Source: an uncultured Porphyromonas sp. (GTDB lineage: Bacteria > Bacteroidota > Bacteroidia > Bacteroidales > Porphyromonadaceae). From it: a stretch of 64,000 nucleotides of DNA. Each line of letters begins with the position of its first letter. Position 1 is the stretch's first letter. The notes beneath the pieces are model-generated. The model was not told the origin of the DNA, did no database searches, and saw only the letters and a list, made by a program, of their open reading frames with translations. The translations under genes and the position numbers were made by a program. This document shows, one piece after another, positions 1 through 8,089 of the stretch. The stretch covers positions 21,522-85,521 of the forward strand of contig CAJPPK010000005.1 of assembly GCA_905372565.1 (NCBI GenBank), read 5' to 3'.

Positions 1-900
1 TTCCGCTTCCTCTTGGGAGGGGAGACTCTTAGCGAACTTCACCACGTCGGCTAGCTGGAGGATCCCAGCGGTCTTATCTAGGCTCGGGCGGTCTACCCCC
101 TGCTCTGCTAGAGTATGGAGTAGCTCTTCGCTGGTCTTCTCACTGGTCTCGATACCGTAGAGTGAGCCAAAGAAGAGGCGGAGCTCCTCGATCAGCTTCG
201 TATAGTAGACCTTGAAGTCCCCCTGGCTGTGCAAGGGGTAGCTTTCAAGCTCAGCTAGGCGCTCGGTGAAGATCTCTAGGAGGGTCTTCTCTCGTAGGGG
301 CTGGCTAGGGATGGGCTGGTCTGCCCTGCGTTTACGCCAGCGACGATAGAGGATCCCCAGAGCGAGTAAGATGAGCCCTACAGGGAAGATGAATAGGAAG
401 CGAGCGAGCATCTCCAAGATATCAGCAAGGGTGAGGCGCACTTCCCAAGGAGCTATGATGGGCTCAAACCTCTCTGGATGGCTCATGTCTACCTGTGGAG
501 AGATGACATTGAGCGCTAAAGGCTTGGAGAGGGCTCTTCCGGAAGGGGTCTCTACGAGGATAGGAGGGAGGGTGATGAGCGTCGAGTCAAAGGATGTGAC
601 GATCATCTTCGCCTGGATCTCCTTGAGCCCTCCGCCTAGGTCTACGGTGTCAGTAGCTCCAAAGGCTAGTACTCGGAAGCGCTCGATACCCGTGGAGTCC
701 TCCACGAGGTGAAAGCGTGTGCGAGCCAAGTCATCGGTGCGGATCGTCATCTCCACAGCAGCTTGCTCCCCGATACGTATCTCGGAGCGATCAAGGCGAG
801 TCTGTATGGAGACACGCTGACCCCAAGCTAGCTCGGTGAAGAGGAGTAGCAGTAATGGAAGGAGAAGGAAGCGAGAGCGATACGAAGCAGTATGGGACAT
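1..900 (-). CDS. BatD/DUF4381-like membrane protein of the Bat locus (3' end cut by window)
   Basis: Reading frame open from ATG at 898-900 to the window edge, 300 codons visible, no stop. It starts with a signal peptide (hydrophobic LLLPLLLLLF stretch ending near AWG-Q), then about 140 residues of beta-rich periplasmic domain, then one membrane segment (ARFLFIFPVGLILLALGILY, roughly residues 184-203), a basic YRRWRKRR stop-transfer and a helical cytoplasmic tail. This order is typical of the BatD/DUF4381-type proteins that follow DUF58 genes in Bacteroides aerotolerance (Bat) loci. It starts 9 bp after the DUF58 stop, so it is probably co-transcribed. The exact family is inferred from architecture and position rather than from a diagnostic motif. 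Confidence 0.7.
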   Translation of the reverse strand, partial: MSHTASYRSRFLLLPLLLLLFTELAWGQRVSIQTRLDRSEIRIGEQAAVEMTIRTDDLARTRFHLVEDSTGIERFRVLAFGATDTVDLGGGLKEIQAKMIVTSFDSTLITLPPILVETPSGRALSKPLALNVISPQVDMSHPERFEPIIAPWEVRLTLADILEMLARFLFIFPVGLILLALGILYRRWRKRRADQPIPSQPLREKTLLEIFTERLAELESYPLHSQGDFKVYYTKLIEELRLFFGSLYGIETSEKTSEELLHTLAEQGVDRPSLDKTAGILQLADVVKFAKSLPSQEEAE

Positions 901-909
901 CGTGATGCT

Positions 910-1803
910 TTATGGTCTACGCCCGAAGAGCTTGCTTAGGGCGGGTACATAGTCTTCGTTGGTGGCGACGGCGATATGATCGACGCCAGCTCGGAGACAA
1001 GAGTTGTGGAAGCGAGCCTCCTGCTCGGCGACTTGCTCTGCCCAGGCACGTGCTACACGGCGAGAAGAGGTGTCTACCCAGCGCTCTTCCCCAGTCTCTG
1101 CATCGAGGAAGTGGGCTAGCCCCAATGAGGGAAGAGTTCGTGCCCCTTCATCAAAGGTGCGGATAGCGATGAGGTCGTGCCGTCGTGCCGAGAGCGATAG
1201 AGGTAGGCTATAGTCTACGTCCCACTGGTAGAAGTCGGAGATGAGGAAGGCGGTGCTCCGACGCTTGATGACCTTACTTAGGTAGGTCAGTGGGATACTT
1301 AGGTCGGTATGCTGGCTCTGTGGCTCGAAGGAGAGTAGCTCACGCAGGAGATAGAGGATGTGCTTTCTCCCGCTACGAGGAGGGATGAAGCGCTCTACTC
1401 GGTCGGTGAAGAGGATCGCACCGACCTTGTCATTGTTTTGGCTCGCTGAGCAGGCCAGTGTGGCTGCTATCTCGGCATTGAGCTCCCGCTTCGTCTGTCC
1501 ACGGGTGCCGAAGTCTGAGCTCCCACTCATGTCGACGAGGAGCATGACGGTCAGCTCCCGCTCTTCCTCGAAGACCTTGACAAAGGGATGGGCATAGCGA
1601 GCGGTGACGTTCCAGTCGAGGTCACGCACGTCGTCCCCGACCTGGTAGTTACGTACTTCGCTGAAGGCCATCCCTCGGCCACGGAAGGCCGAGTGGTACT
1701 GCCCTGCGAAGACCTGCTCGGAGAGACCTCGAGCCTTGATCTCGATGCGGCGTACCTTGCGGAGCAAGTCTATGGGCTGTTGCTTAGGTCTCATGGATGG
1801 CAT
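910..1803 (-). CDS. DUF58 domain protein with von Willebrand A-like region (Bat locus)
   Basis: 297 aa. The DUF58 signature is plain: GRGMAFSEVRNYQVGDDVRD at about residues 42-61 followed by LDWNVTAR. A MIDAS-like DMSGS lies at 91-95, as in vWA folds. No signal peptide or membrane span is seen, so it is cytoplasmic. It sits 37 bp downstream of a MoxR ATPase; MoxR plus DUF58/vWA proteins form a chaperone-like pair in Bat operons, where they have been linked to stress tolerance and envelope assembly. A second in-frame ATG at codon 4 (MRPKQQ) could be the true start. Function beyond the family is not known. Confidence 0.88.
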   Translation of the reverse strand: MPSMRPKQQPIDLLRKVRRIEIKARGLSEQVFAGQYHSAFRGRGMAFSEVRNYQVGDDVRDLDWNVTARYAHPFVKVFEEERELTVMLLVDMSGSSDFGTRGQTKRELNAEIAATLACSASQNNDKVGAILFTDRVERFIPPRSGRKHILYLLRELLSFEPQSQHTDLSIPLTYLSKVIKRRSTAFLISDFYQWDVDYSLPLSLSARRHDLIAIRTFDEGARTLPSLGLAHFLDAETGEERWVDTSSRRVARAWAEQVAEQEARFHNSCLRAGVDHIAVATNEDYVPALSKLFGRRP

Positions 1804-1840
1804 GGGATGCTAAGGGGATGATCGCTGGGCTTAGCAGAGG

Positions 1841-2833
1841 CTAAGGCACCTCGACGCGGTTGAGGATCTCCTTGATGAGATCGTCTGCCGTCATCTCGCT
1901 GGCTTCGGCTTCGTAGGAGAGTCCGATGCGGTGACGCAGGACATCGTAGCAGATCGCTCGTACATCCTCGGGCAGGACATAGCCACGACCCTGGAGGAAG
2001 GCATAGGAGCGGGCAGCTAGGGCAAGGTTGATCGAGGCACGAGGAGAAGCGCCGAAGGTGAAGAACGTCTTGTAGTCCTCTAGTCCGTATTGCTCAGGGT
2101 AGCGGGTGGCGAAGACGATATCCACGATGTAGCGCTCGATCTTCTCGTCGATATACACCTTACCAGCTAGCTCACGAAGCTCCAAGAGGTCATCGATGCT
2201 GATGACGGGAGCGATCTTCACGGGCTCGGGGCAGATCTGCTGACGGATGATCAGTGCCTCTTCCTCACGCTTGGGGTAGGAGATGAGCACCTTGAGCATG
2301 AAGCGGTCTACCTGTGCTTCGGGAAGGGGGTAAGTCCCCTCCTGCTCGATGGGATTCTGTGTCGCCATGACGAGGAAGGGGTTGGGCAGGCGGAAGGTCT
2401 CATCACCGATCGTGACCTGACGCTCCTGCATAGCCTCTAGCAGGGCACTCTGCACCTTCGCAGGGGCACGGTTGATTTCATCGGCTAGGATGAAGTTCGA
2501 GAAGATAGGTCCCTTCTTCACGGAGAAGTCTTCCTGCTTCTGGCTATACATCAATGTCCCGATGACGTCTGCTGGGAGCAGGTCGGGAGTGAACTGGATG
2601 CGCTTGTACTCGGCTTGGACGAGCTGGGAGAGTGTCTTGATGGCAAGCGTCTTGGCGAGCCCAGGGAGACCCTCTAGGAGGATATGACCTCCCGATAGTA
2701 GGCCGATCAGGAGTGAGTCGATGAGGTGCTCCTGTCCGACGATAGCCTGCTTCATACCTCGGCGGAGGTCTTCGATGAGGTGTCCTCGGCGGAGGATCTC
2801 AGCGGTGAGGGTGCGGATGTCTACAGATTCCAT
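1841..2833 (-). CDS. MoxR-family AAA+ ATPase
   Basis: 330 aa, usual MoxR length. Walker A GLPGLAKT at 55-62, Walker B-type FILADEINRAPAK near 114-126, and the MoxR-typical LLEAMQERQVT and ATQNPIEQEGTYPLPEAQVDRF follow in the expected order. It is a cytoplasmic ATPase thought to act as a chaperone for vWA-domain partners, here encoded next door (DUF58). It lies downstream of the HU/LysM gene with a 60-bp gap in which I see no strong promoter or terminator, so it may be read from the nspC promoter or from a local one. Confidence 0.93.
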   Translation of the reverse strand: MESVDIRTLTAEILRRGHLIEDLRRGMKQAIVGQEHLIDSLLIGLLSGGHILLEGLPGLAKTLAIKTLSQLVQAEYKRIQFTPDLLPADVIGTLMYSQKQEDFSVKKGPIFSNFILADEINRAPAKVQSALLEAMQERQVTIGDETFRLPNPFLVMATQNPIEQEGTYPLPEAQVDRFMLKVLISYPKREEEALIIRQQICPEPVKIAPVISIDDLLELRELAGKVYIDEKIERYIVDIVFATRYPEQYGLEDYKTFFTFGASPRASINLALAARSYAFLQGRGYVLPEDVRAICYDVLRHRIGLSYEAEASEMTADDLIKEILNRVEVP

Positions 2834-2893
2834 TGTATGGTGTTTCCTTGAGATGATGCTTGTGATAGAATTGCTAGCGTGAGAGGGTGAGCG

Positions 2894-4321
2894 CTATTTA
2901 AGTAGGGAGCGCTGTAATAACAACGCCTTGTTCACCGAGTTCGTATCCTGTGCATTGATCTGATACTTGCTAGCAGGTGGGAGGGTGATCGTTATCCCGA
3001 CGGGAATATTGTCGGGGTCGTTGAGCTTGCCTCGGTTCTCCTGATAGATATATACCCAGAAGGCCTTATGCCCATATTTCTTTAGTGCTAGGCGGGAGAG
3101 ACGGTCTCCAGCATGGAGGCGTACCTGCTCGGCCTGATCTGCTTGGGGGAAGGGCTGTGGCTCGGCTACAGGAGCTTCGCTGGGGGAGGAGACGAGGGTG
3201 TCTAGGGTGACTTGTGGTAGCGTGTCCAGAGAAGCCAGTGTATCCTGCGAAGCTGGTGATGCTGGGGGAAGGCTATCCGTCACGGGAGGGAGAAGTGGAC
3301 GAGCTGCCTTCTCTCCGCCCGAGCTTTGGCCTAGGAGGAGGAAGAGCAGGACTAGCCCCACTAGAATGCCTCCGGCGAGGATGCCCCAGAAGAGCCTACG
3401 TGGACGCTCCTCTGGGGTTACTACTGTTGCCTCTTCAGGGGCATCAGTAGTGCCTCTTGAGGGGCAACAGTAGTGCCCCTCTTGGGGTAACAGTAGTGCC
3501 TCTTGAGAGCCTTCCGCAGGCGCTGTATTTAAGGGGGCTGGAGTCAGGGGCTGGAGCACCTCTTGAGCTGGTTCGCTTCCCTTGGTGATAGGGGTGGGGA
3601 GAAGCTCTTCTTGCTCGACTAAGCGGGGCATCTCGGGGGAGGAGGTTTCTTCGGGCGAAGGCTCCTCTAGTAGGGGAGTAACCTCCACGGAAGGAGCAAC
3701 GAGGGAGACACGCTGTGCCACGAGCGGATAGAGCTCCTCGAGCGTCGCATGCTCTTCGATGGCTAAGTCTGAGCCGATAGAGTCTTCGCTCACCTCCACG
3801 GGAGAGAACATGCTGAAGGGCTTGTTCAGCTGGCCGAGGAAGCTCTCCTGAGGTAGGAAGTCATAGGCTACACATTCCCCAGCTGTAGCTGTGATCGGAG
3901 ATAAGGTGCCGAGCTTAGGCCACGTGATGCTCGTCCCCTGCTGGAGTAGCTCACTCGTCAGCGTGCTGATCTGCTCTAGCCATGCTCTCACAAGAGTGGG
4001 GGTGAGCAGGGTCTGCTGAGTGAGGATCTCTGCTAGGAGTAGGATAGATACGGAGCGAGCTGAGCGCTCACTCTCACTCACCAGACGAAGGGTCAGGCGG
4101 GGAGGGATCAGCCAATACTTGCCGTCAGCCGTACGAGCGACGAATTCCCGGTGCTCCTCCAGCTCCCAGGCGCCAAGTCCTGGGAAGTAGAGACTGCTAC
4201 CGGCGAGCAGGCGCTGCTCGATCTGGGTGCAGAAGGCTCCCCAGAGCGCTATGGAGTTCTCCGGCTGAAGCGTGGTGGCTTCGGCTAGACGGGCGTGCCA
4301 GAGTTCCTCTTGTAGCATCAT
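2894..4321 (-). CDS. HU-like domain / transmembrane / LysM protein carrying a translated repeat element
   Basis: 475 aa. The first 160 residues resemble HU-family DNA-binding proteins in a tandem arrangement (FPGLGAWELEEHREFVAR at 46-63; a second ITWPKLGTLSPI at 132-143). An acidic Pro/Glu linker follows, then one membrane span (about 310-331), a Ser/Pro-rich linker and a C-terminal LysM-like domain (398-450, HAGDRLSRLALKKYG, LNDPDNIPVGITITLPP). The predicted topology puts the HU part inside and LysM in the periplasm, joining nucleoid and cell wall. Residues 274-303 are encoded by the four-unit 23-bp repeat at 3414-3500 and contain a Cys-Cys pair unlike the rest of the linker. The gene lies 12 bp after rimO. 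Domain calls come from motif reading; the HU assignment is moderate, LysM firm. Confidence 0.75.
   Translation of the reverse strand: MMLQEELWHARLAEATTLQPENSIALWGAFCTQIEQRLLAGSSLYFPGLGAWELEEHREFVARTADGKYWLIPPRLTLRLVSESERSARSVSILLLAEILTQQTLLTPTLVRAWLEQISTLTSELLQQGTSITWPKLGTLSPITATAGECVAYDFLPQESFLGQLNKPFSMFSPVEVSEDSIGSDLAIEEHATLEELYPLVAQRVSLVAPSVEVTPLLEEPSPEETSSPEMPRLVEQEELLPTPITKGSEPAQEVLQPLTPAPLNTAPAEGSQEALLLPQEGHYCCPSRGTTDAPEEATVVTPEERPRRLFWGILAGGILVGLVLLFLLLGQSSGGEKAARPLLPPVTDSLPPASPASQDTLASLDTLPQVTLDTLVSSPSEAPVAEPQPFPQADQAEQVRLHAGDRLSRLALKKYGHKAFWVYIYQENRGKLNDPDNIPVGITITLPPASKYQINAQDTNSVNKALLLQRSLLK
3414..3500 (-). repeat. Family 1 repeat, locus C: four 23-bp units inside the HU/LysM coding sequence
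   Basis: Read on the minus strand, units begin at 3500, 3477, 3454 and 3431, each 23 bp apart. The first three start GGCACTACTG(T/A)T and continue to the family's CCCC block; the last is a shortened variant starting GGCAACAG. The same unit occurs at 7896-7981 and 15577-15663. Because 23 is not a multiple of three, successive units are translated in different frames, yet all stay open. The leader CCAACTAGTA found at the two intergenic copies is absent here. Confidence 0.9.
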
Positions 4322-4333
4322 CGCTAGCGTCTA

Positions 4334-5644
4334 TTAATGCTCAGCGACTTCGCCGTAGAGGTCGAAGGTGTCCGCTGAAGTGATACGTACTGGGGCGAAG
4401 TCCCCGATATGCAGTGCGGGTGCTCCTTCACGAGAGATGAGCACCTCTTGGTCTACCTCGGGTGAGTCATACTCGGTACGCCCGACGAAGAAGTCTTCCT
4501 CCTCGCGGTCGATGAGGGTCTTGAAGGTCTTCCCGATCTTGGCTGTATTCAGCTCTAGGGCGATCTCCTCCTGCGTGGACATGAGACGATCCATGCGCTC
4601 CTGCTTCACCGCTAGGGGGATGTCATCTTGGTACTTGTCGTGAGCGTAGGTCCCCGTCTCATGGGAGTAGACGAAGGCGCCCATACGATCGAAGCGAATG
4701 TCTCGGACGAACTGAAGGAGCTCCTCGAAGTCTTGCTCCGTCTCCCCAGGGTGCCCGGTCATCAGCGTGGTGCGTAGGTGAATGCCTGGGACTTCTTCCC
4801 TCATATAGCGGAGGAGGTCATAGGTCTCGGCCTTAGTCACACGGCGACGCATAGCCCGCAGCATAGGATCGCTGATATGCTGGAGGGCAATATCGAGGTA
4901 GTTACAGATGTTCTCTCGCTCCCGCATCACACGAAGGATCTCCTTCGGGAAGTCGGCAGGATAGGCATAGTGTAGGCGGAGCCACTCCAGCCCACGGATA
5001 TCAGATAGGCGCTCGAGAAGCTCGGCGAGCCTATTCTTCTTGTAGATGTCTAAGCCGTAGAAGGTGAGATCCTGAGCTATGAGCTGTATCTCCTTGACAC
5101 CACCAGCGACGAGGGACTCTGCCTCGGCGATCAGCTCCTCCATCGGACGAGACTGATGCTTGCCTGTGATGAGAGGGATAGCGCAGTAGGAGCAACTACG
5201 ATTGCACCCCTCTGAGATCTTCATGTAGGCGTAGTGCTTGGGGGTGGTGATGCTTCTATTCCCGCCAAGGGGATCGTGGTGATAGGCCTTGCCCAGGTCT
5301 GTCAGGAGGTTCTTCCAGTTGAACTTCCCATAGTATCCGTCTACCTCGGGGATCTCCTGCTTCAGTTCGTCCATGAAGCGCTCCGTGAGACAGCCCATGA
5401 CATAGACCTGCCCGATGCGACGAGCTTTCTTGGCCTCGATGATCTTGAGGATCATGTTGATGGACTCCTCCTGAGCGTCACCGATGAAGCCACAGGTGTT
5501 GATGACGACGATCTCGCCACTCACGGAGTCGGAGTTATGCTTGACCTTATAGCCGTTAGCTAGGAACTGGCGGATGAGCTGCTCCGAATCCATCAGATTC
5601 TTTGAGCAGCCGAGGGTAATGACGTCTACTTGATTCTTTCTCAT
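4334..5644 (-). CDS. rimO: Ribosomal protein S12 methylthiotransferase RimO
   Basis: 436 aa. Radical-SAM enzyme that adds a methylthio group to the conserved Asp of ribosomal protein S12. The N-terminal (UPF0004) cluster cysteines are C13, C51 and C85; the radical-SAM CxxxCxxC is C147, C151, C154 in the context GCNRSCSYCAIPLITGKHQSRP. A C-terminal TRAM domain follows. The opening VDVITLGCSKNLMDSE is RimO-type rather than MiaB-type. Its ATG overlaps the ftsY stop by 4 bp, indicating translational coupling. Confidence 0.96.
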   Translation of the reverse strand: MRKNQVDVITLGCSKNLMDSEQLIRQFLANGYKVKHNSDSVSGEIVVINTCGFIGDAQEESINMILKIIEAKKARRIGQVYVMGCLTERFMDELKQEIPEVDGYYGKFNWKNLLTDLGKAYHHDPLGGNRSITTPKHYAYMKISEGCNRSCSYCAIPLITGKHQSRPMEELIAEAESLVAGGVKEIQLIAQDLTFYGLDIYKKNRLAELLERLSDIRGLEWLRLHYAYPADFPKEILRVMRERENICNYLDIALQHISDPMLRAMRRRVTKAETYDLLRYMREEVPGIHLRTTLMTGHPGETEQDFEELLQFVRDIRFDRMGAFVYSHETGTYAHDKYQDDIPLAVKQERMDRLMSTQEEIALELNTAKIGKTFKTLIDREEEDFFVGRTEYDSPEVDQEVLISREGAPALHIGDFAPVRITSADTFDLYGEVAEH

Positions 5645-6594
5645 TCTCCGAATAGGGAGTCTACAAATTCTTTCTTTCTAAATAGCTGGAGGTCTTCGAT
5701 GCCTTCACCGAGACCGATGTACTTGACGGGGATCTGGAATTGGTCAGAGATCCCGATGACGACACCCCCCTTAGCGGTGCCGTCGAGCTTGGTGACCGCC
5801 AAGGCATTGACCTCGGTGGCTGCCGTGAATTGCTTAGCTTGCTCGAAGGCATTCTGCCCCGTGCTACCATCGAGTACGAGTAGTACTTCATGGGGAGCAT
5901 CGGGCACGACCTTCTGCATGACTCGGCGGATCTTCGTCAGCTCGTTCATCAGGCCGACCTTGTTATGGAGTCTACCTGCGGTGTCGATGATCACGACGTC
6001 TGAGCCAGCCTTGACTGCTGCGCTCAGCGTGTCGAAGGCCACCGAGGCGGGGTCAGCGGACATGTGCTGCTTGATGATCGGTACTCCTACGCGCTCTGCC
6101 CAGATGTCGAGCTGCTCAATAGCGGCGGCTCGGAAGGTGTCTCCAGCTCCCAGCATCACGGAGTAGCCCTGCTGCTTGAACTGATAGGCTAGCTTCCCGA
6201 TCGTCGTGGTCTTCCCCACGCCATTGACTCCTACGACCATGATCACGTAGGGCTTCTTGTCGGCAGGGAGCGAGAACTGCTCTCCATCGCTAGTGCCATT
6301 CTCCGTAAGGAGGGTGGCGATCTCACTGCGTAGGATGCTCGTGAGCTCCGAGGTGGAGACATACTTGTCACGTGCTACACGCTCCTCGATGCGGCGGATG
6401 ATCTTTAGCGTGGTCTCCACGCCGACGTCGCTAGTGATGAGGATATCCTCGAGGTCGTCTAGGACAGAGTCGTCTACGGTGCTACGTCCGGCGACGGCAC
6501 GAGCGATCTTGGAGAAGACATTCTCCTTGGTCTTGGAGAGCCCTTCGTCTAGGCTCTCCTTCTTCTTTTTACTGAAGAAATCAAATAGTCCCAT
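5641..6594 (-). CDS. ftsY: Signal recognition particle receptor FtsY
   Basis: 317 aa GTPase that docks SRP-ribosome complexes at the inner membrane. N domain at about 20-100, then NG GTPase: P-loop GVNGVGKT at 122-129, DTAGR G3 motif, TKLDGTAKGG, and the closing GEGIEDLQLF typical of FtsY. It lacks the long acidic A domain of E. coli, having only a short Lys-rich start (FFSKKKKE), as is common in Bacteroidetes. It lies 16 bp downstream of nspC and overlaps rimO by 4 bp. Confidence 0.97.
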   Translation of the reverse strand: MGLFDFFSKKKKESLDEGLSKTKENVFSKIARAVAGRSTVDDSVLDDLEDILITSDVGVETTLKIIRRIEERVARDKYVSTSELTSILRSEIATLLTENGTSDGEQFSLPADKKPYVIMVVGVNGVGKTTTIGKLAYQFKQQGYSVMLGAGDTFRAAAIEQLDIWAERVGVPIIKQHMSADPASVAFDTLSAAVKAGSDVVIIDTAGRLHNKVGLMNELTKIRRVMQKVVPDAPHEVLLVLDGSTGQNAFEQAKQFTAATEVNALAVTKLDGTAKGGVVIGISDQFQIPVKYIGLGEGIEDLQLFRKKEFVDSLFGE

Positions 6595-6610
6595 AGGCTA
6601 AGGGTATAGG

Positions 6611-7759
6611 CTAGTCCATGCGTCCCTTGTAGTCCTCGTAGTCATAGGTGCGAAGCACTTCTATCGACCCATCGAGGTGCTTGAGGGCAATGCTGGGGTG
6701 AGGGATACCGTTGAACATGGTCGTCTTGACCGTCGTATAGTGGAGCATATCCTCGAAGATGATCTCTTGACCGATCTGTAGTGGCTCATCGAACTCCCAG
6801 TAGCCGATGAAGTCACCGCTCAAGCAGCTGTTTCCTCCGAGGCGATAGCTGTGCTTCGTGGCGTCATACTCGCTGACGCTACGGGCTCCACGGACGGCAG
6901 GCTGGTAGGGCATCTCTAGACAGTCGGGCATGTGGCAGGTGAAGGAGACATCCACGATGGCCGTGCGAATGCCATGGTGCTCCACGATGTCTACCACGGA
7001 GGAGGTGAGGTAGCCCGTCTGCCAGCCGAAGGCACTGCCGGGCTCGAGGATGAGGTGCAGGTGAGGATGACGAGCCTTGAAGTCCTGGAGGGTCTTGATG
7101 AGATGCTCCACGTCGTAGTCCTTGTGCGTCATCAAGTGGCCACCACCCATATTGAGCCACTTGGCCTCTTCGAGTAGGTGAGGGAAGTTCTTCTCGATGA
7201 TCAGAAGGGTCGCCTCAAGATCCTCAGCCGAGCCCTCACAGAGAGCGTGGAAGTGGATCCCTTCGATGCTCTCGGGGAGGTGCTGAAGCTCGCTGGCGGT
7301 GACGCCGAAGCGAGAGCCAGCTCCGCAGGGGTTGTAGAGGTCGGTCTCTACAGCCGAGTACTCGGGGTTGATACGCAGACCGAAGGAGACGCTCCCGTCG
7401 GTAGGCATCTGTGGACGTAGGCGCTCGATCTGGCTGAGTGAATTGAAGGTCACATGCGAGCTATACTGCAGGATCAGGGGGAACTCCTCGGGGGTGTAGG
7501 CGGGGCTGAAGGTGTGTGCCTTCGCACCCATCTCCTCGAAGGCCAGGCGAGCCTCGTGGATGGAGCTCGCCGTGCTATGAGGGATGTATTCGCGGATGAT
7601 CGGGAAGGTCTTCCAGAGGGCATAGGCCTTGAAAGCCAGGATGATCTCCACGCCAGCACGCTGGGCTACCTGCTGGATGAGGCGGAGGTTACTCCGTAGG
7701 CGCTCCTCCTCGAGCACGTAGCACGGAGAGGGGCAGGGGGCTTGTATCTTCGTCGTCAA
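6611..7759 (-). CDS. nspC: Carboxynorspermidine/carboxyspermidine decarboxylase
   Basis: 382 aa PLP-dependent decarboxylase, fold-type III. The PLP lysine is K44 in LAFKAYALWKTFP; CGAGSRFGV and the distal FTCHMPDCLEMPYQP carry the family's phosphate and substrate contacts. It makes spermidine or norspermidine from the carboxy-precursor, the step after carboxyspermidine dehydrogenase, which this window also encodes at 14110-15303. It is the first gene of a long minus-strand run and has its own TATCTTTG promoter about 35 bp upstream. Which polyamine is produced cannot be told from sequence. Confidence 0.93.
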   Translation of the reverse strand: MTTKIQAPCPSPCYVLEEERLRSNLRLIQQVAQRAGVEIILAFKAYALWKTFPIIREYIPHSTASSIHEARLAFEEMGAKAHTFSPAYTPEEFPLILQYSSHVTFNSLSQIERLRPQMPTDGSVSFGLRINPEYSAVETDLYNPCGAGSRFGVTASELQHLPESIEGIHFHALCEGSAEDLEATLLIIEKNFPHLLEEAKWLNMGGGHLMTHKDYDVEHLIKTLQDFKARHPHLHLILEPGSAFGWQTGYLTSSVVDIVEHHGIRTAIVDVSFTCHMPDCLEMPYQPAVRGARSVSEYDATKHSYRLGGNSCLSGDFIGYWEFDEPLQIGQEIIFEDMLHYTTVKTTMFNGIPHPSIALKHLDGSIEVLRTYDYEDYKGRMD

Positions 7760-7792
7760 AGCTATCTATATATCTATAACTATACTAGTTTA

Positions 7793-7800
7793 CAAAGATA
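7793..7800 (-). promoter_or_regulatory. -7 promoter box for nspC operon
   Basis: TATCTTTG on the minus strand, perfect match to the Bacteroidetes TAnnTTTG box, with about 33 nt to the nspC ATG. No convincing -33 TTTG at the usual 19-21 bp. Confidence 0.75.
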
Positions 7801-7885
7801 ATCAATCCGCTTGGCTTGTGGTTTAGACGAGCGAGGCTTTCCCTTTTCTTCGTTTTTGCCTGCCTTGAGGGAGGTTCTTTTTATT

Positions 7886-7981
7886 CCAACTAGTAGGCAC
7901 TACTGTTGCCCCTTGGGTGGCACTACTGTTGCCTCTGGAGAGGCACTACTGATGCCCCTTTTGAGGCAACACTGTTACCCC
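7886..7981 (+). repeat. Family 1 repeat, locus A: leader plus four 23-bp units
   Basis: Leader CCAACTAGTA at 7886-7895, then units starting at 7896, 7919, 7942 and 7965, all exactly 23 bp apart. Each opens GGCACTACTG(T/A)TGCC; the last is the divergent GGCAACACTGTTACCCC. Each unit contains GGCA...TGCC, a 4-bp inverted pair around a 7-nt loop. It lies 86 bp upstream of the nspC -7 box. Confidence 0.92.
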
Positions 7982-8027
7982 GAGCGTAACGAGAGGTGTG
8001 CGTGACCTACTCCGCCGAAGAAAACAA

Positions 8028-8063
8028 AGCTCGCCCCATGAAGTCCGCTTCGTGGGGCGAGCT
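8028..8063 (-). terminator. Terminator after lpdA
   Basis: Perfect 11-bp stem AGCTCGCCCCA / TGGGGCGAGCT around a 14-nt loop, followed on the minus strand by a T-rich TTGTTTTC stretch. Confidence 0.85.
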
Positions 8064-8089
8064 GATGAAAAAGACCTGTGGTGATAGAC

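Larger units (their letters stand above)
7760..8089. other. Intergenic region between lpdA and nspC
   Basis: Holds, from left to right, the lpdA terminator hairpin (8028-8063), a four-unit Family 1 repeat with leader (7886-7981) and the nspC promoter (7793-7800). The short open frame over the repeats (about 7811-8005) has no coding character and is rejected. Confidence 0.85.

Noticed and set aside
7886..7981. CRISPR array
   Set aside because: Only four 23-bp units with no unique spacers of constant length and no cas genes in the window; the units abut.
7811..8005. Open frame over the Family 1 repeat upstream of nspC
   Set aside because: Its reading comes from the repeat itself, is shared with the frame at 15587-15808, and lacks normal codon use.
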